DNA of 5,094 bases, taken from contig CAIJKT010000155.1 in the NCBI GenBank assembly GCA_903821255.1, forward strand, positions 1 through 5,094. The letters are read 5' to 3'. Below the pieces are notes generated by a model. It was given only the letters and a program-made list of their open reading frames with translations. It ran no database searches and was not told where the DNA came from. Each line of letters starts with the position of its first letter. The stretch's first letter is position 1. Shown here in pieces: positions 1-5,094 of this stretch. A program made the position numbers and the translations under genes. Source of the stretch: an uncultured Lentisphaeria bacterium (GTDB taxonomy: Bacteria; Verrucomicrobiota; Lentisphaeria; Victivallales; Victivallaceae).

Positions 1-1190
1 AATCCAAGCCGTCGGTAATCATGATGGTCGGACTTCACGGCAGCGGCAAAACCACCACAGCCGCCAAACTGGCGCTTCACCTGAAGAAAAATAAGAAGAA
101 AGTCATGCTGGCGGCCGGCGACATTTACCGTCCCGCCGCGATTGATCAGCTCGAAGTGCTCGGCAAAGAAATCGGCGTGCCGGTTTATGCCGAACGCGAC
201 AACCTGAATGTCGCTTCAATCGCCAGGAACGCAATTGAAGCCGCCAAGCTTGAACGCCTTGACGTGATTATTATCGATACCGCCGGCCGCTTGCAGATAG
301 ACCAGTCGATGGTTCAGGAGCTTGTTCAAATCAGCCAGGCGTCGCGGGCGGATGAAATCCTGCTGGTCGCGGATGCCGCGCTCGGTCAGGAAGCTGTTTC
401 CGTGGCGGACCACTTCCACAAAGCGCTCGGCCTGACCGGACTGGTATTGACCAAGCTTGACGGCGACGCCCGCGGCGGCGCGGCGCTGTCCATCCGCAAA
501 GTGACCGGATGCCCGGTTAAATTTGTCGGATCCGGTGAGAAGATTGAAAATCTCGAAATATTTTATCCTGAGCGCATGGCCTCACGCATTCTCGGCATGG
601 GCGACGTTGTATCGCTGGTCGAGAAAGCCGCGGAGGAACTTGACGAAAAAGAAGCCCGGCTGCTGCATGAAAAGCTCAAGAAAAATCAATTTGACTTCAA
701 CGATTTTCTGATGCAGCTCCGCCAGATGTCGAAGCTGGGCGGCGCGGAATCAATCCTGAAAATGCTCCCCGGCGGCAGGGATATGAGCAAAGCCCTCGGC
801 GAAGTGGATCCTAAACATTTTTCGCACATGGAAGCGATTATCTGTTCCATGACCGCGGCTGAACGCGGCGATCCCGATCTTATCAGTTTTCCCCGCAGAA
901 AACGTATTGCCAGAGGCAGCGGAACTTCGCTGGAGGAGGTTGCCCGCCTGGTCAAGCAGTTCACCCTGATGCGGAAAATGATGAAGAAAACCGGGCTGCT
1001 CCGGCAGTTGCTGGGCGGCGGCGGAATGACCGGCATGAGCGGAATGGGCGGCATGTCGTCCATGTCCGAATCAAGCATGGAGGAAATCGGACTCGGCGTC
1101 GGCCCGTCGCGCAAAGAAATTGACCGGAAGCGCAAGCTGGAGAAACTTAAGAAAAAGCAGAAACAGAAGCAGCGCAAGAAAAACCGCTGA
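1..1190 (+). CDS. ffh: Signal recognition particle protein Ffh (SRP54), 5' end missing
   Basis: Ffh is the GTPase that binds signal sequences on ribosomes, together with SRP RNA, and delivers them to FtsY at the membrane. The reading frame is open from the window edge (first whole codon at base 3), so the N domain, roughly 100 residues, lies outside. Counting from the methionine codon at base 21, which is internal and not the start, the G1 P-loop GLHGSGKT is at 4-11, DIYRPAA at 34-40, G3 DTAGR at 86-90, G4 TKLD at 144-147 and the closing GSGEK at 170-174. The methionine-rich M domain follows (about 220-330), with MLPGG at 248-252 and the RNA-binding helix-turn-helix RRKRIARGSG at 292-301. The tail is Gly/Met-rich (333-348) and then strongly basic to the stop. 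Oddities: the residue before RRKRIA is Pro where Ser is usual, and the P-loop has His where Gln is common. Identification is secure. Confidence 0.97.
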   Translation, partial: SKPSVIMMVGLHGSGKTTTAAKLALHLKKNKKKVMLAAGDIYRPAAIDQLEVLGKEIGVPVYAERDNLNVASIARNAIEAAKLERLDVIIIDTAGRLQIDQSMVQELVQISQASRADEILLVADAALGQEAVSVADHFHKALGLTGLVLTKLDGDARGGAALSIRKVTGCPVKFVGSGEKIENLEIFYPERMASRILGMGDVVSLVEKAAEELDEKEARLLHEKLKKNQFDFNDFLMQLRQMSKLGGAESILKMLPGGRDMSKALGEVDPKHFSHMEAIICSMTAAERGDPDLISFPRRKRIARGSGTSLEEVARLVKQFTLMRKMMKKTGLLRQLLGGGGMTGMSGMGGMSSMSESSMEEIGLGVGPSRKEIDRKRKLEKLKKKQKQKQRKKNR

Positions 1191-1286
1191 TGTTTTTAAT
1201 GTATTTATGTCGAAAACAGGTTAATCCTGAGAATTTTATAAATTGCTGAACAATGTTGAAAAAACGTAAAGGGAATTTTAAAAAAT

Positions 1287-2081
1287 ATGCTGACAATAAT
1301 CATCTCCGCAATAATCGGTTTAATCACGGGCTGGGCCAGCTATCATGAGTGGAACCTGGGCTGGGCGCTGGCCAACGGTTTCGTCATGGCCGTGGTATCT
1401 CAACTTCTGATCGGGTTGTTCGTCCGGCGGAAAGTCACCAGAATTAATGAGAAGATCCAGGGCGTGATGGTCGAAGCTCAAAACAAGATCAACCGCATGG
1501 CGCAGGGATTTCAGCGCCGGCCGCTCGGCAGCATCAAAGAGATGCAGAAAATGCTGGAAAAAGAGCAGAACGAATCCGTGAAAAAAGCGCTGGAAGTTTC
1601 CGACGAAATGAAGAAATTTTATATATGGAATTTCCTGCTGGAAAGGCAGATCAACACCATGCGCATGCTGCTGCATTTTCAGTTGCATGAAATGGACGCA
1701 GTTGATAAGCTGATGCCCAGGTGTCTGATGATGGACCCCCGCGCCGTCGCGATAAAGATTATCCGCATGTATAAAAAAGGCAGTCAGGATTTTCATAAGG
1801 TTTTCGCCAAAAAATCAAAACGGCTGAAAGATGACGACGCCGCGCTGCTTTACGGGCTGTACTCCTGGATACTGGTGAAAGAAGGCCAGACGGACAAAGC
1901 GCTCAATGTGCTGATCGAAGCAAAGAAGAAAACCAGCAATGAAACGATAGTTCAAAACTGGGAACATCTTGCCAACGGCAGAGTCAAACAGTTCTCCAAT
2001 GCCGGACTGGGCGACATGTGGTATTCGCTTTATCTGGAAGAAGCTAAAATCAAGCCGCAGAAAATGCGCCGCGCATTCTGA
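1287..2081 (+). CDS. Unrecognised membrane-anchored protein with coiled coil and TPR-like C-terminus
   Basis: I do not recognise a named family. The 264-residue protein starts with two hydrophobic segments (about 2-16 and 25-46) separated by a short polar turn and followed by RRK at 47-49. By the positive-inside rule this suggests a membrane hairpin with both ends in the cytoplasm. Residues 50-110 are charged and helical, with heptad-like spacing that suggests a coiled coil. Residues 184-220 (ALLYGLYSWILVKEG... then KALNVLIEAKKK) look like one helix-turn-helix unit of the tetratricopeptide type; 150-180 may hold a weaker one. The C-terminus is basic (KMRRAF). The start at 1287 is supported by the hydrophobic segment beginning right after it and by AAAGGGA at 1268-1274, a somewhat distant ribosome site. 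It lies 96 bases after ffh on the same strand; whether they are co-transcribed is unclear. A role as a membrane-linked scaffold is only a guess from architecture. Confidence 0.85.
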   Translation: MLTIIISAIIGLITGWASYHEWNLGWALANGFVMAVVSQLLIGLFVRRKVTRINEKIQGVMVEAQNKINRMAQGFQRRPLGSIKEMQKMLEKEQNESVKKALEVSDEMKKFYIWNFLLERQINTMRMLLHFQLHEMDAVDKLMPRCLMMDPRAVAIKIIRMYKKGSQDFHKVFAKKSKRLKDDDAALLYGLYSWILVKEGQTDKALNVLIEAKKKTSNETIVQNWEHLANGRVKQFSNAGLGDMWYSLYLEEAKIKPQKMRRAF

Positions 2082-2110
2082 AAAATCCGGTGCGATTCTG
2101 CAACAAAGAC

Positions 2111-2150
2111 GTTTTTTTATACAGGTTTCATGCTGAAATAATAAAAAAAC
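2111..2150. repeat. AT-rich imperfect palindrome (hairpin)
   Basis: The arms GTTTTTTTAT (2111-2120) and ATAAAAAAAC (2141-2150) are perfect 10-base inverted repeats. Inside them a second pair, TTTCA (2126-2130) and TGAAA (2134-2138), closes on a three-base loop TGC, leaving a small asymmetric internal loop. The element lies 30 bases after the stop of the membrane-protein gene and about 90 bases before the secreted-protein gene. It lacks the GC-rich stem of a classic terminator, although the T7 and A7 runs could help termination in either direction. It might instead be an operator or a curved-DNA site; the sequence cannot decide. Confidence 0.6.
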
Positions 2151-2230
2151 ATTTGCATAAGTAAATTTTAAGGTTAGTTTAAATAAATTAGAATTATTAT
2201 TAAGTTTTAGGTACCTTGAAATTTTATAAA
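2151..2230 (+). promoter_or_regulatory. AT-rich presumed promoter region of the secreted-protein gene
   Basis: This stretch is overwhelmingly A and T, in sharp contrast to the flanking genes, and precedes a gene with a good ribosome site. Possible sigma-70-like hexamers are TTGCAT (2153-2158), TTAAAT (2179-2184) and TATTAT (2195-2200), but no pair has the standard 16-18 base spacing: TTGCAT to TTAAAT is 20. I therefore mark the region and not a precise promoter. That a promoter lies somewhere between the two genes is inferred from the gap, the base composition and the separate terminator after the downstream gene. Confidence 0.35.
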
Positions 2231-2233
2231 GCC

Positions 2234-2237
2234 GAGG
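2234..2237 (+). promoter_or_regulatory. Ribosome binding site of the secreted-protein gene
   Basis: GAGG lies six bases before the ATG at 2244. Together with the signal peptide that begins at this ATG, it fixes the start of the gene. Confidence 0.7.
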
Positions 2238-2243
2238 TCAAAC

Positions 2244-2801
2244 ATGAAGAAAATGGTATTGCTGTTCACATTCGCTTTCATCCTGGTCGCCGGGTTCAGT
2301 TCTCGAGCTGATGGTGTTGTGGACAAGGTCTGTCTGTACATCCCGAACCGGATTATTGATGCAATGGACACCTTTACTATCAACCTTGGCATAGGTCCGG
2401 TAGTTTGTCTCGAACTCCGCGGCACCCGCGCAGTTCAAGGCGGCGTCGGCATCGGTGCCGCCGCCAAAGTGATCAAAGATTACAATCGTCAATACGGCGC
2501 CTGTCTCCAGAACGGCTGGAACTGGGAATTCATCTGTGTCGCCGCTGAAGACATTGAACGCAGACCTACTACCCGCTGGGTAAAAGAATACTGGCAGCAT
2601 GACGAAGGCTTCCCGAGCCCCACGCAGCGCATTTATAACTTCCATACCGGCGCCAGGGACTATTGGGAACTGGGCGGCTCCGCCGGACTCGGTATTGAAG
2701 CCGATGTCGCGCTTCATCCGGTCGAACTGGCTGACTTCGTTACCGGCTTCTTCTTCATCGACCTCAAAGGCGATGATCTGACTTTCGAGGATTTTGAATA
2801 A
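2244..2801 (+). CDS. Unrecognised secreted or cell-envelope protein with signal peptide and four cysteines
   Basis: The 185-residue product begins with a classic Sec signal peptide: MKK, a hydrophobic core (5-18) and a likely signal peptidase I site after SRA (20-22). There is no lipobox cysteine, so it is probably not a lipoprotein. The mature part is about 163 residues with four cysteines (30, 55, 87, 98), an even number that would allow two disulfides outside the cytoplasm. Alternating hydrophobic and glycine-rich stretches (46-73 and 141-156) suggest beta strands, perhaps a small outer-membrane or periplasmic beta fold. The sequence near the end, HPVELADFVTGFFFIDLKGDD (158-178 region), resembles what I associate with uncharacterised envelope proteins, but I cannot name a family. 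The acidic C-terminus ends EDFE. The gene stands alone, with an AT-rich upstream region and its own terminator, so it is probably transcribed as a single gene. Confidence 0.88.
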   Translation: MKKMVLLFTFAFILVAGFSSRADGVVDKVCLYIPNRIIDAMDTFTINLGIGPVVCLELRGTRAVQGGVGIGAAAKVIKDYNRQYGACLQNGWNWEFICVAAEDIERRPTTRWVKEYWQHDEGFPSPTQRIYNFHTGARDYWELGGSAGLGIEADVALHPVELADFVTGFFFIDLKGDDLTFEDFE

Positions 2802-2829
2802 GAGTCCCGCTTAAACGGCAAATGATTCC

Positions 2830-2866
2830 ACCGGGTATTTCATGCTTATGAGATATCCGGTTTTTT
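2830..2866 (+). terminator. Rho-independent terminator after the secreted-protein gene
   Basis: The left arm CCGGGTATTTCAT (2831-2843) pairs with ATGAGATATCCGG (2848-2860) as 13 continuous pairs, two of them G-U wobbles, around the four-base loop GCTT; A2830 with T2861 can add one more. Six Ts follow (2861-2866). It lies 28 bases after the stop of the upstream gene. No A-run precedes the stem, so it should act on the + strand only. The next gene's first ATG begins at the base after the T-run. Confidence 0.92.
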
Positions 2867-3223
2867 ATGAGTAGAAATAGTATGGGCGTAAATGACACGG
2901 CAGGCGATTTTCAATGTACCCGTTGCGGCAACTGCTGTAAATGGCCCGGCTATGTGAGGATCAGTGTTGAAGAGACCGCGCAGATCGCCGCGTTCTTAGG
3001 CATAACGGTCCAGGCGTTTACCGATGAATATACGGTTCTGACTTCGGACCGCCGCGGTTTGTCTTTGAAAGAGAAGGATGACCGGCAGTGCATTTTTTAT
3101 GCGGAGCCTCCGGCCTGCCGGATCGAACCGGTGAAACCGCTCCAGTGCCGGAATTTCCCTGCCGGGTGGAATTTTACGGGATGGGAAAAAGAGTGTAATG
3201 GTACTGGAACCCTTAAAAAATAA
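2867..3223 (+). CDS. YkgJ-type cysteine-cluster protein (putative zinc- or iron-binding)
   Basis: The 118-residue protein has the hallmark CxxCxxCC (C17, C20, C23, C24) followed by C75, C84 in ACR and C94 in PLQCRNFP, the pattern of the family described as zinc- or iron-chelating (CxxCxxCC, YkgJ-like). C110 is an extra cysteine. The family is thought to bind a metal or an Fe-S cluster, but its biochemical role is largely unknown; the protein has no signal peptide and should be cytoplasmic. Two starts are possible. ATG 2867 follows the T-run of the preceding terminator with no ribosome site; ATG 2882 has only a weak GAG ten bases upstream. An in-frame stop at 2849 rules out an earlier start, and both starts keep all cysteines. 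The stop is 24 bases before gmk with no terminator between, so it probably leads the gmk-coaC operon. Its link to these genes is unknown. Confidence 0.9.
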   Translation: MSRNSMGVNDTAGDFQCTRCGNCCKWPGYVRISVEETAQIAAFLGITVQAFTDEYTVLTSDRRGLSLKEKDDRQCIFYAEPPACRIEPVKPLQCRNFPAGWNFTGWEKECNGTGTLKK

Positions 3224-3247
3224 ATCGGATAATCAAGGATTTGCAGG

Positions 3248-3886
3248 ATGGGACTGATAAATCAAAACTCTAGACTGGGAGTGATCCTGATCGTATCCGG
3301 CCCGAGCGGAACCGGCAAAACCACGGTATGCACTCGCGTCCGTGAAGAAATGCCGGAATTGAAATTTTCAGTTTCCTGCACTACCCGCGCGCCGCGGGCC
3401 GGTGAACAGCATGGCAGAGATTACTATTTTCTGTCCCGCGAAGAGTTCAAGCGCAGGATCGACAACGGCGAATTCATCGAATACGCCGAAGTCTTCAGCA
3501 ATTATTACGGCACGCTTAAAAGTGAAGTCATTGACCGGGTTGAGCAGGGCGAAGATGTTTTCCTTGACATTGACATTCAGGGAGCAATGCAGATACGGCA
3601 GTGTTCACAGCAGGACCCGCTGCTTGGAAACTGCTGTGAATTCATCTTCATCGCGCCGCCGTCGCTGGAGGAACTGGAAAAACGGCTGCGCCGACGCGCC
3701 TCTGATTCCGAAGAGCAGATTATGCAGCGGCTCGGCAAATCGAAGCTTGAAATAAGCTACTGGAAGCACTATGATTATCTGGTCATCAATGACAGGCTGG
3801 ATGCCGCCGTGGAAGATATGAAATCCCTGATCAGGATGACCCGCAAGGCAACCAAACGACTGGAGGAGGGACTGTTCAATGTCTGA
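3248..3886 (+). CDS. gmk: Guanylate kinase
   Basis: This enzyme phosphorylates GMP (and dGMP) to GDP with ATP in the cytoplasm, an essential step in GTP and dGTP supply. At 212 residues it has normal family length. The P-loop GPSGTGKTT is at 18-26; the GMP-binding region has SCTTRAPRAGE at 43-53, YYF at 59-61 and EYAEVFSNYYGT at 78-89; DIDIQGA at 107-113 matches the DVDVQGA motif of the family. The lid region with arginines is at 146-161 (RLRRRASDSEEQIMQRL) and YDYLVIND at 175-182 is the typical late strand. The start at 3248 is supported by AAGGA (3235-3239) eight bases upstream and leaves a usual short leader before the first strand. It lies 24 bases after the YkgJ-type gene and overlaps coaC by 8 bases, so the genes are probably co-transcribed. 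No key residue appears to be missing. Confidence 0.97.
   Translation: MGLINQNSRLGVILIVSGPSGTGKTTVCTRVREEMPELKFSVSCTTRAPRAGEQHGRDYYFLSREEFKRRIDNGEFIEYAEVFSNYYGTLKSEVIDRVEQGEDVFLDIDIQGAMQIRQCSQQDPLLGNCCEFIFIAPPSLEELEKRLRRRASDSEEQIMQRLGKSKLEISYWKHYDYLVINDRLDAAVEDMKSLIRMTRKATKRLEEGLFNV
3864..3869 (+). promoter_or_regulatory. Strong Shine-Dalgarno for coaC inside gmk
   Basis: AGGAGG lies within the last codons of gmk, nine bases before the coaC ATG. It is the best ribosome site in the window and supports the overlapping start of coaC. It also suggests coupled translation as ribosomes finish gmk. Confidence 0.8.
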
Positions 3887-4418
3887 TCACAAAAAATCTA
3901 TTGCGCTCGGAATAACCGGCTGCATCGCCGCATACAAAGGTGCCGACCTTTGCAGCCGGCTGGTTCAGAACGGATACAATGTCCATGTGCTGATGACGGA
4001 GTCCGCGACTAAACTGGTTACTGAGCAGACTTTCCTGACGCTGTCCCGCAATCCCGTCATCACCAGCTTGTGGAACAGTCCGGAATGGCGTCCCGAGCAT
4101 GTCGCGCTGTCCGACCAGGTTGGCCTGCTGGTCGTCGCGCCCTGTACTGCGAATTTTATCGGCAAACTGGCTCACGGCATCGCCGATGACGCTCTCTCAA
4201 CCTTTGCCGTCACCCATACCGGCCCGATCCTGCTCGCTCCCGGCATGAACCCGAAAATGTGGCGGAATCCGGCAGTTCAGGAGAATGTGGAATTATTGAA
4301 GAAGCGCGGCATACTTTTCGCCGGGCCCGAAGCCGGTCATGTCGCCTGCGGCCCCGACGGAGTCGGACGCATGATTGAAATCGAAGAAATCCTGAAGCAG
4401 ATTGTCAGTCTTATTTGA
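3879..4418 (+). CDS. coaC: Phosphopantothenoylcysteine decarboxylase, stand-alone (CoaC)
   Basis: CoaC is an FMN enzyme that decarboxylates 4'-phosphopantothenoylcysteine to 4'-phosphopantetheine in coenzyme A synthesis. The 179-residue protein has the flavoprotein-family features: GITGCIAAYK at 11-20, active-site His74 in PEHVALSD, APCTANFIGKLAHGIADD at 87-104, the PxMNxxMW motif at 121-128 with Asn124, and the substrate flap ACGPDGVGRM at 156-165 with Cys157. These sit one residue from E. coli Dfp His75, Asn125 and Cys158, so catalysis looks intact. The usual PAMN reads PGMN here. In most bacteria a CoaB synthetase domain is fused behind this one; here the frame ends straight after the CoaC domain, so CoaB must be encoded elsewhere or supplied otherwise. 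The start is fixed by AGGAGG nine bases upstream. Related FMN decarboxylases of the same fold (EpiD- or UbiX-like) are less likely given the His/PxMN/Cys set. Confidence 0.92.
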   Translation: MSDHKKSIALGITGCIAAYKGADLCSRLVQNGYNVHVLMTESATKLVTEQTFLTLSRNPVITSLWNSPEWRPEHVALSDQVGLLVVAPCTANFIGKLAHGIADDALSTFAVTHTGPILLAPGMNPKMWRNPAVQENVELLKKRGILFAGPEAGHVACGPDGVGRMIEIEEILKQIVSLI

Positions 4419-4484
4419 CCGCAAAAGAGGCCGGCAAGAACCGTTTATTCGATGACTTTATTGACTATTTCGCGGTCAAAATAA
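4411..4484. repeat. Inverted repeat spanning the convergent coaC/fabI-like junction
   Basis: TTTGACCGC (4414-4422) and GCGGTCAAA (4472-4480) are perfect 9-base inverted repeats; allowing a one-base bulge the match extends to TTAT/ATAA, covering 4411-4422 and 4472-4484. The left arm covers the coaC stop codon and the right arm lies inside the 3' end of the facing gene. The 49-base spacer is long for a terminator and no T-run follows either arm. It could be chance or a structure that helps end the two transcripts. Confidence 0.4.
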
Positions 4485-5094
4485 TTTACCGACATGCCGG
4501 CATCCACGACTAAGGTCTGGGCATTGATTCCGGCCGCGCGCGGACTTAACAGGAAAGCCGCAACGTTCGCAACCTCCTCCGTTTTCAGAGCTTCTTTTCT
4601 AAGGGTGGCCTTCTCGGCGAAAAGATACGGCTTGACGTATCCGGGAATACCGGCGGAGGCGGAAGTTTTGAGCAGGGAGGCACCGACGCCGTTGACTCGG
4701 ATTTTTGTGGTTTCGCTCAGCGATTTTGCCAGGAAGCAGATACTGGAATCCAGAGCGGCTTTCACCGGGGCCATATAGCCGTAGCTCTCCGCCGCCATCC
4801 GCGTGGTTGAGATTGAAATCGTAATCATCGCGCCATCCGGGTCCATGTACGGCAAATATAATCCGGCGATATCGATGAAGGAAAAACAGGAAATATCCAC
4901 CGCCTGCAAAAAGTCCTTCCTGACAGTCTGGTGAAACGGTTTGAGGCCTTCGGAAAAATTGGCAAAAGCCACTGAATGCACGATTCCGTAAACAGGTTGA
5001 TGAGCCGCGCCGATCTCTGCGGCGGTCGCTTTCATTGAGTTTTCATTTTCGAAATCGCAGCGGTAGACCGGAGCGCCGGGGAAAAATTTTTCGA
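4445..5094 (-). CDS. FabI-like enoyl-[acyl-carrier-protein] reductase, 5' end missing
   Basis: This is the C-terminal 215 residues of a short-chain dehydrogenase/reductase of the FabI type, which would use NAD(P)H to reduce enoyl-ACP in the last step of fatty-acid elongation. The frame stays open to the window edge: 19 residues (EKFFPGAPVYRCDFENENS) precede the methionine at 5035, so that methionine is not the start and the N-terminal nucleotide-binding glycine motif lies outside. Counting from that methionine, VYGIVHSVAFA (15-25) matches the FabI 'GLVHSIAFA' segment, Tyr85 and Lys92 form the catalytic Y-x6-K, IRVNGVG is at 112-118, LKTSASAGI at 122-130 matches FabI 'IKTLAASGI', and VVDAGM is at 176-181. 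Departures: the position of E. coli Tyr146 is Ile75, and the usual AGP before the KT is ASL. It converges on coaC. Another SDR function is possible, but FabI-type is the best reading; I leave the symbol empty. Confidence 0.85.
   Translation of the reverse strand, partial: EKFFPGAPVYRCDFENENSMKATAAEIGAAHQPVYGIVHSVAFANFSEGLKPFHQTVRKDFLQAVDISCFSFIDIAGLYLPYMDPDGAMITISISTTRMAAESYGYMAPVKAALDSSICFLAKSLSETTKIRVNGVGASLLKTSASAGIPGYVKPYLFAEKATLRKEALKTEEVANVAAFLLSPRAAGINAQTLVVDAGMSVNYFDREIVNKVIE

Noticed and set aside
686..1177. Long antisense open frame opposite the ffh M domain
   Set aside because: It lies wholly opposite a conserved domain, has a low-complexity composition rich in Ser, Pro, Arg and Ile, and has no recognisable motif; it is a by-product of ffh codon use.
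1217..1229. Small hairpin CAGG-TTAAT-CCTG after ffh as a terminator
   Set aside because: The stem is only four pairs and no T-run follows.
1190..1249. A 19-codon frame beginning at the TGATG that overlaps the ffh stop
   Set aside because: The stop-start overlap looks like translational coupling, but there is no ribosome site, the product has no recognisable feature and the codons match the AT-rich spacer.
1320..1796. Antisense open frame opposite the membrane-protein gene
   Set aside because: The + strand frame has a signal-like membrane start, coherent helices and a ribosome site; the antisense frame is rich in His and Gln with no coherent pattern.
2071..2094. Near-repeat GCATTCTG / GCGATTCTG around the stop of the membrane-protein gene
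   Set aside because: The match is short and imperfect and forms no stable hairpin before the T-run at 2112.
2238..2717. Antisense open frame opposite the secreted-protein gene
   Set aside because: The + strand frame has a convincing signal peptide, ribosome site and terminator, so the antisense one is a shadow.
3205..3233. GATAAT (3228-3233) as a -10 box for a gmk promoter
   Set aside because: The -35 match (TGGAAC) is poor and the predicted start site would fall on the ribosome binding site of gmk.
4494..4778. Open + strand frame opposite the FabI-like gene
   Set aside because: It lies opposite the conserved SDR catalytic region and has no ribosome site or recognisable motif.

Overview
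The window carries six protein-coding genes plus short intergenic signals. The tightly packed housekeeping genes, mixed base composition (GC-balanced genes with AT-rich spacers), Shine-Dalgarno-type ribosome sites and a Sec signal peptide point to a Gram-negative bacterium. The order and divergence of the genes would suit the PVC group (Lentisphaerota or Verrucomicrobiota), but that placement is an inference from general feel, not from a search. I see no mobile element, CRISPR array, rRNA or tRNA.

Left part (1-2081, + strand): the 3' three quarters of ffh, encoding the protein subunit of the signal recognition particle, enters from the left edge. After an AT-rich gap of 96 bases comes an unrecognised 264-residue protein with an N-terminal membrane hairpin, a coiled-coil stretch and a TPR-like helical C-terminus.

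Middle (2082-2866): a very AT-rich 162-base spacer holds a 40-base imperfect palindrome (2111-2150) and probably the promoter of a 185-residue secreted protein with four cysteines. That gene is closed by a strong rho-independent terminator (2830-2866).

Right part, + strand (2867-4418): a compact probable operon of a YkgJ-type cysteine-cluster protein, gmk (guanylate kinase) and a stand-alone coaC (phosphopantothenoylcysteine decarboxylase). The gmk and coaC frames overlap by 8 bases. In many bacteria gmk is followed by rpoZ and then a fused coaBC; here rpoZ is absent between them and the CoaB half is missing. The YkgJ gene's first ATG directly follows the T-tract of the preceding terminator.

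Right edge, - strand (4445-5094): the 3' part of a FabI-like enoyl-ACP reductase gene faces coaC, with only 26 bases between the stop codons. A 9-base perfect inverted repeat spans this convergent junction.

Most of the window is core metabolism (protein targeting, nucleotide, CoA and fatty-acid synthesis). I found no clear undescribed system. The items most worth a second look are the two unrecognised proteins, the terminator/start-codon junction, the AT palindrome and the unusual motif residues in Ffh and the FabI-like protein.
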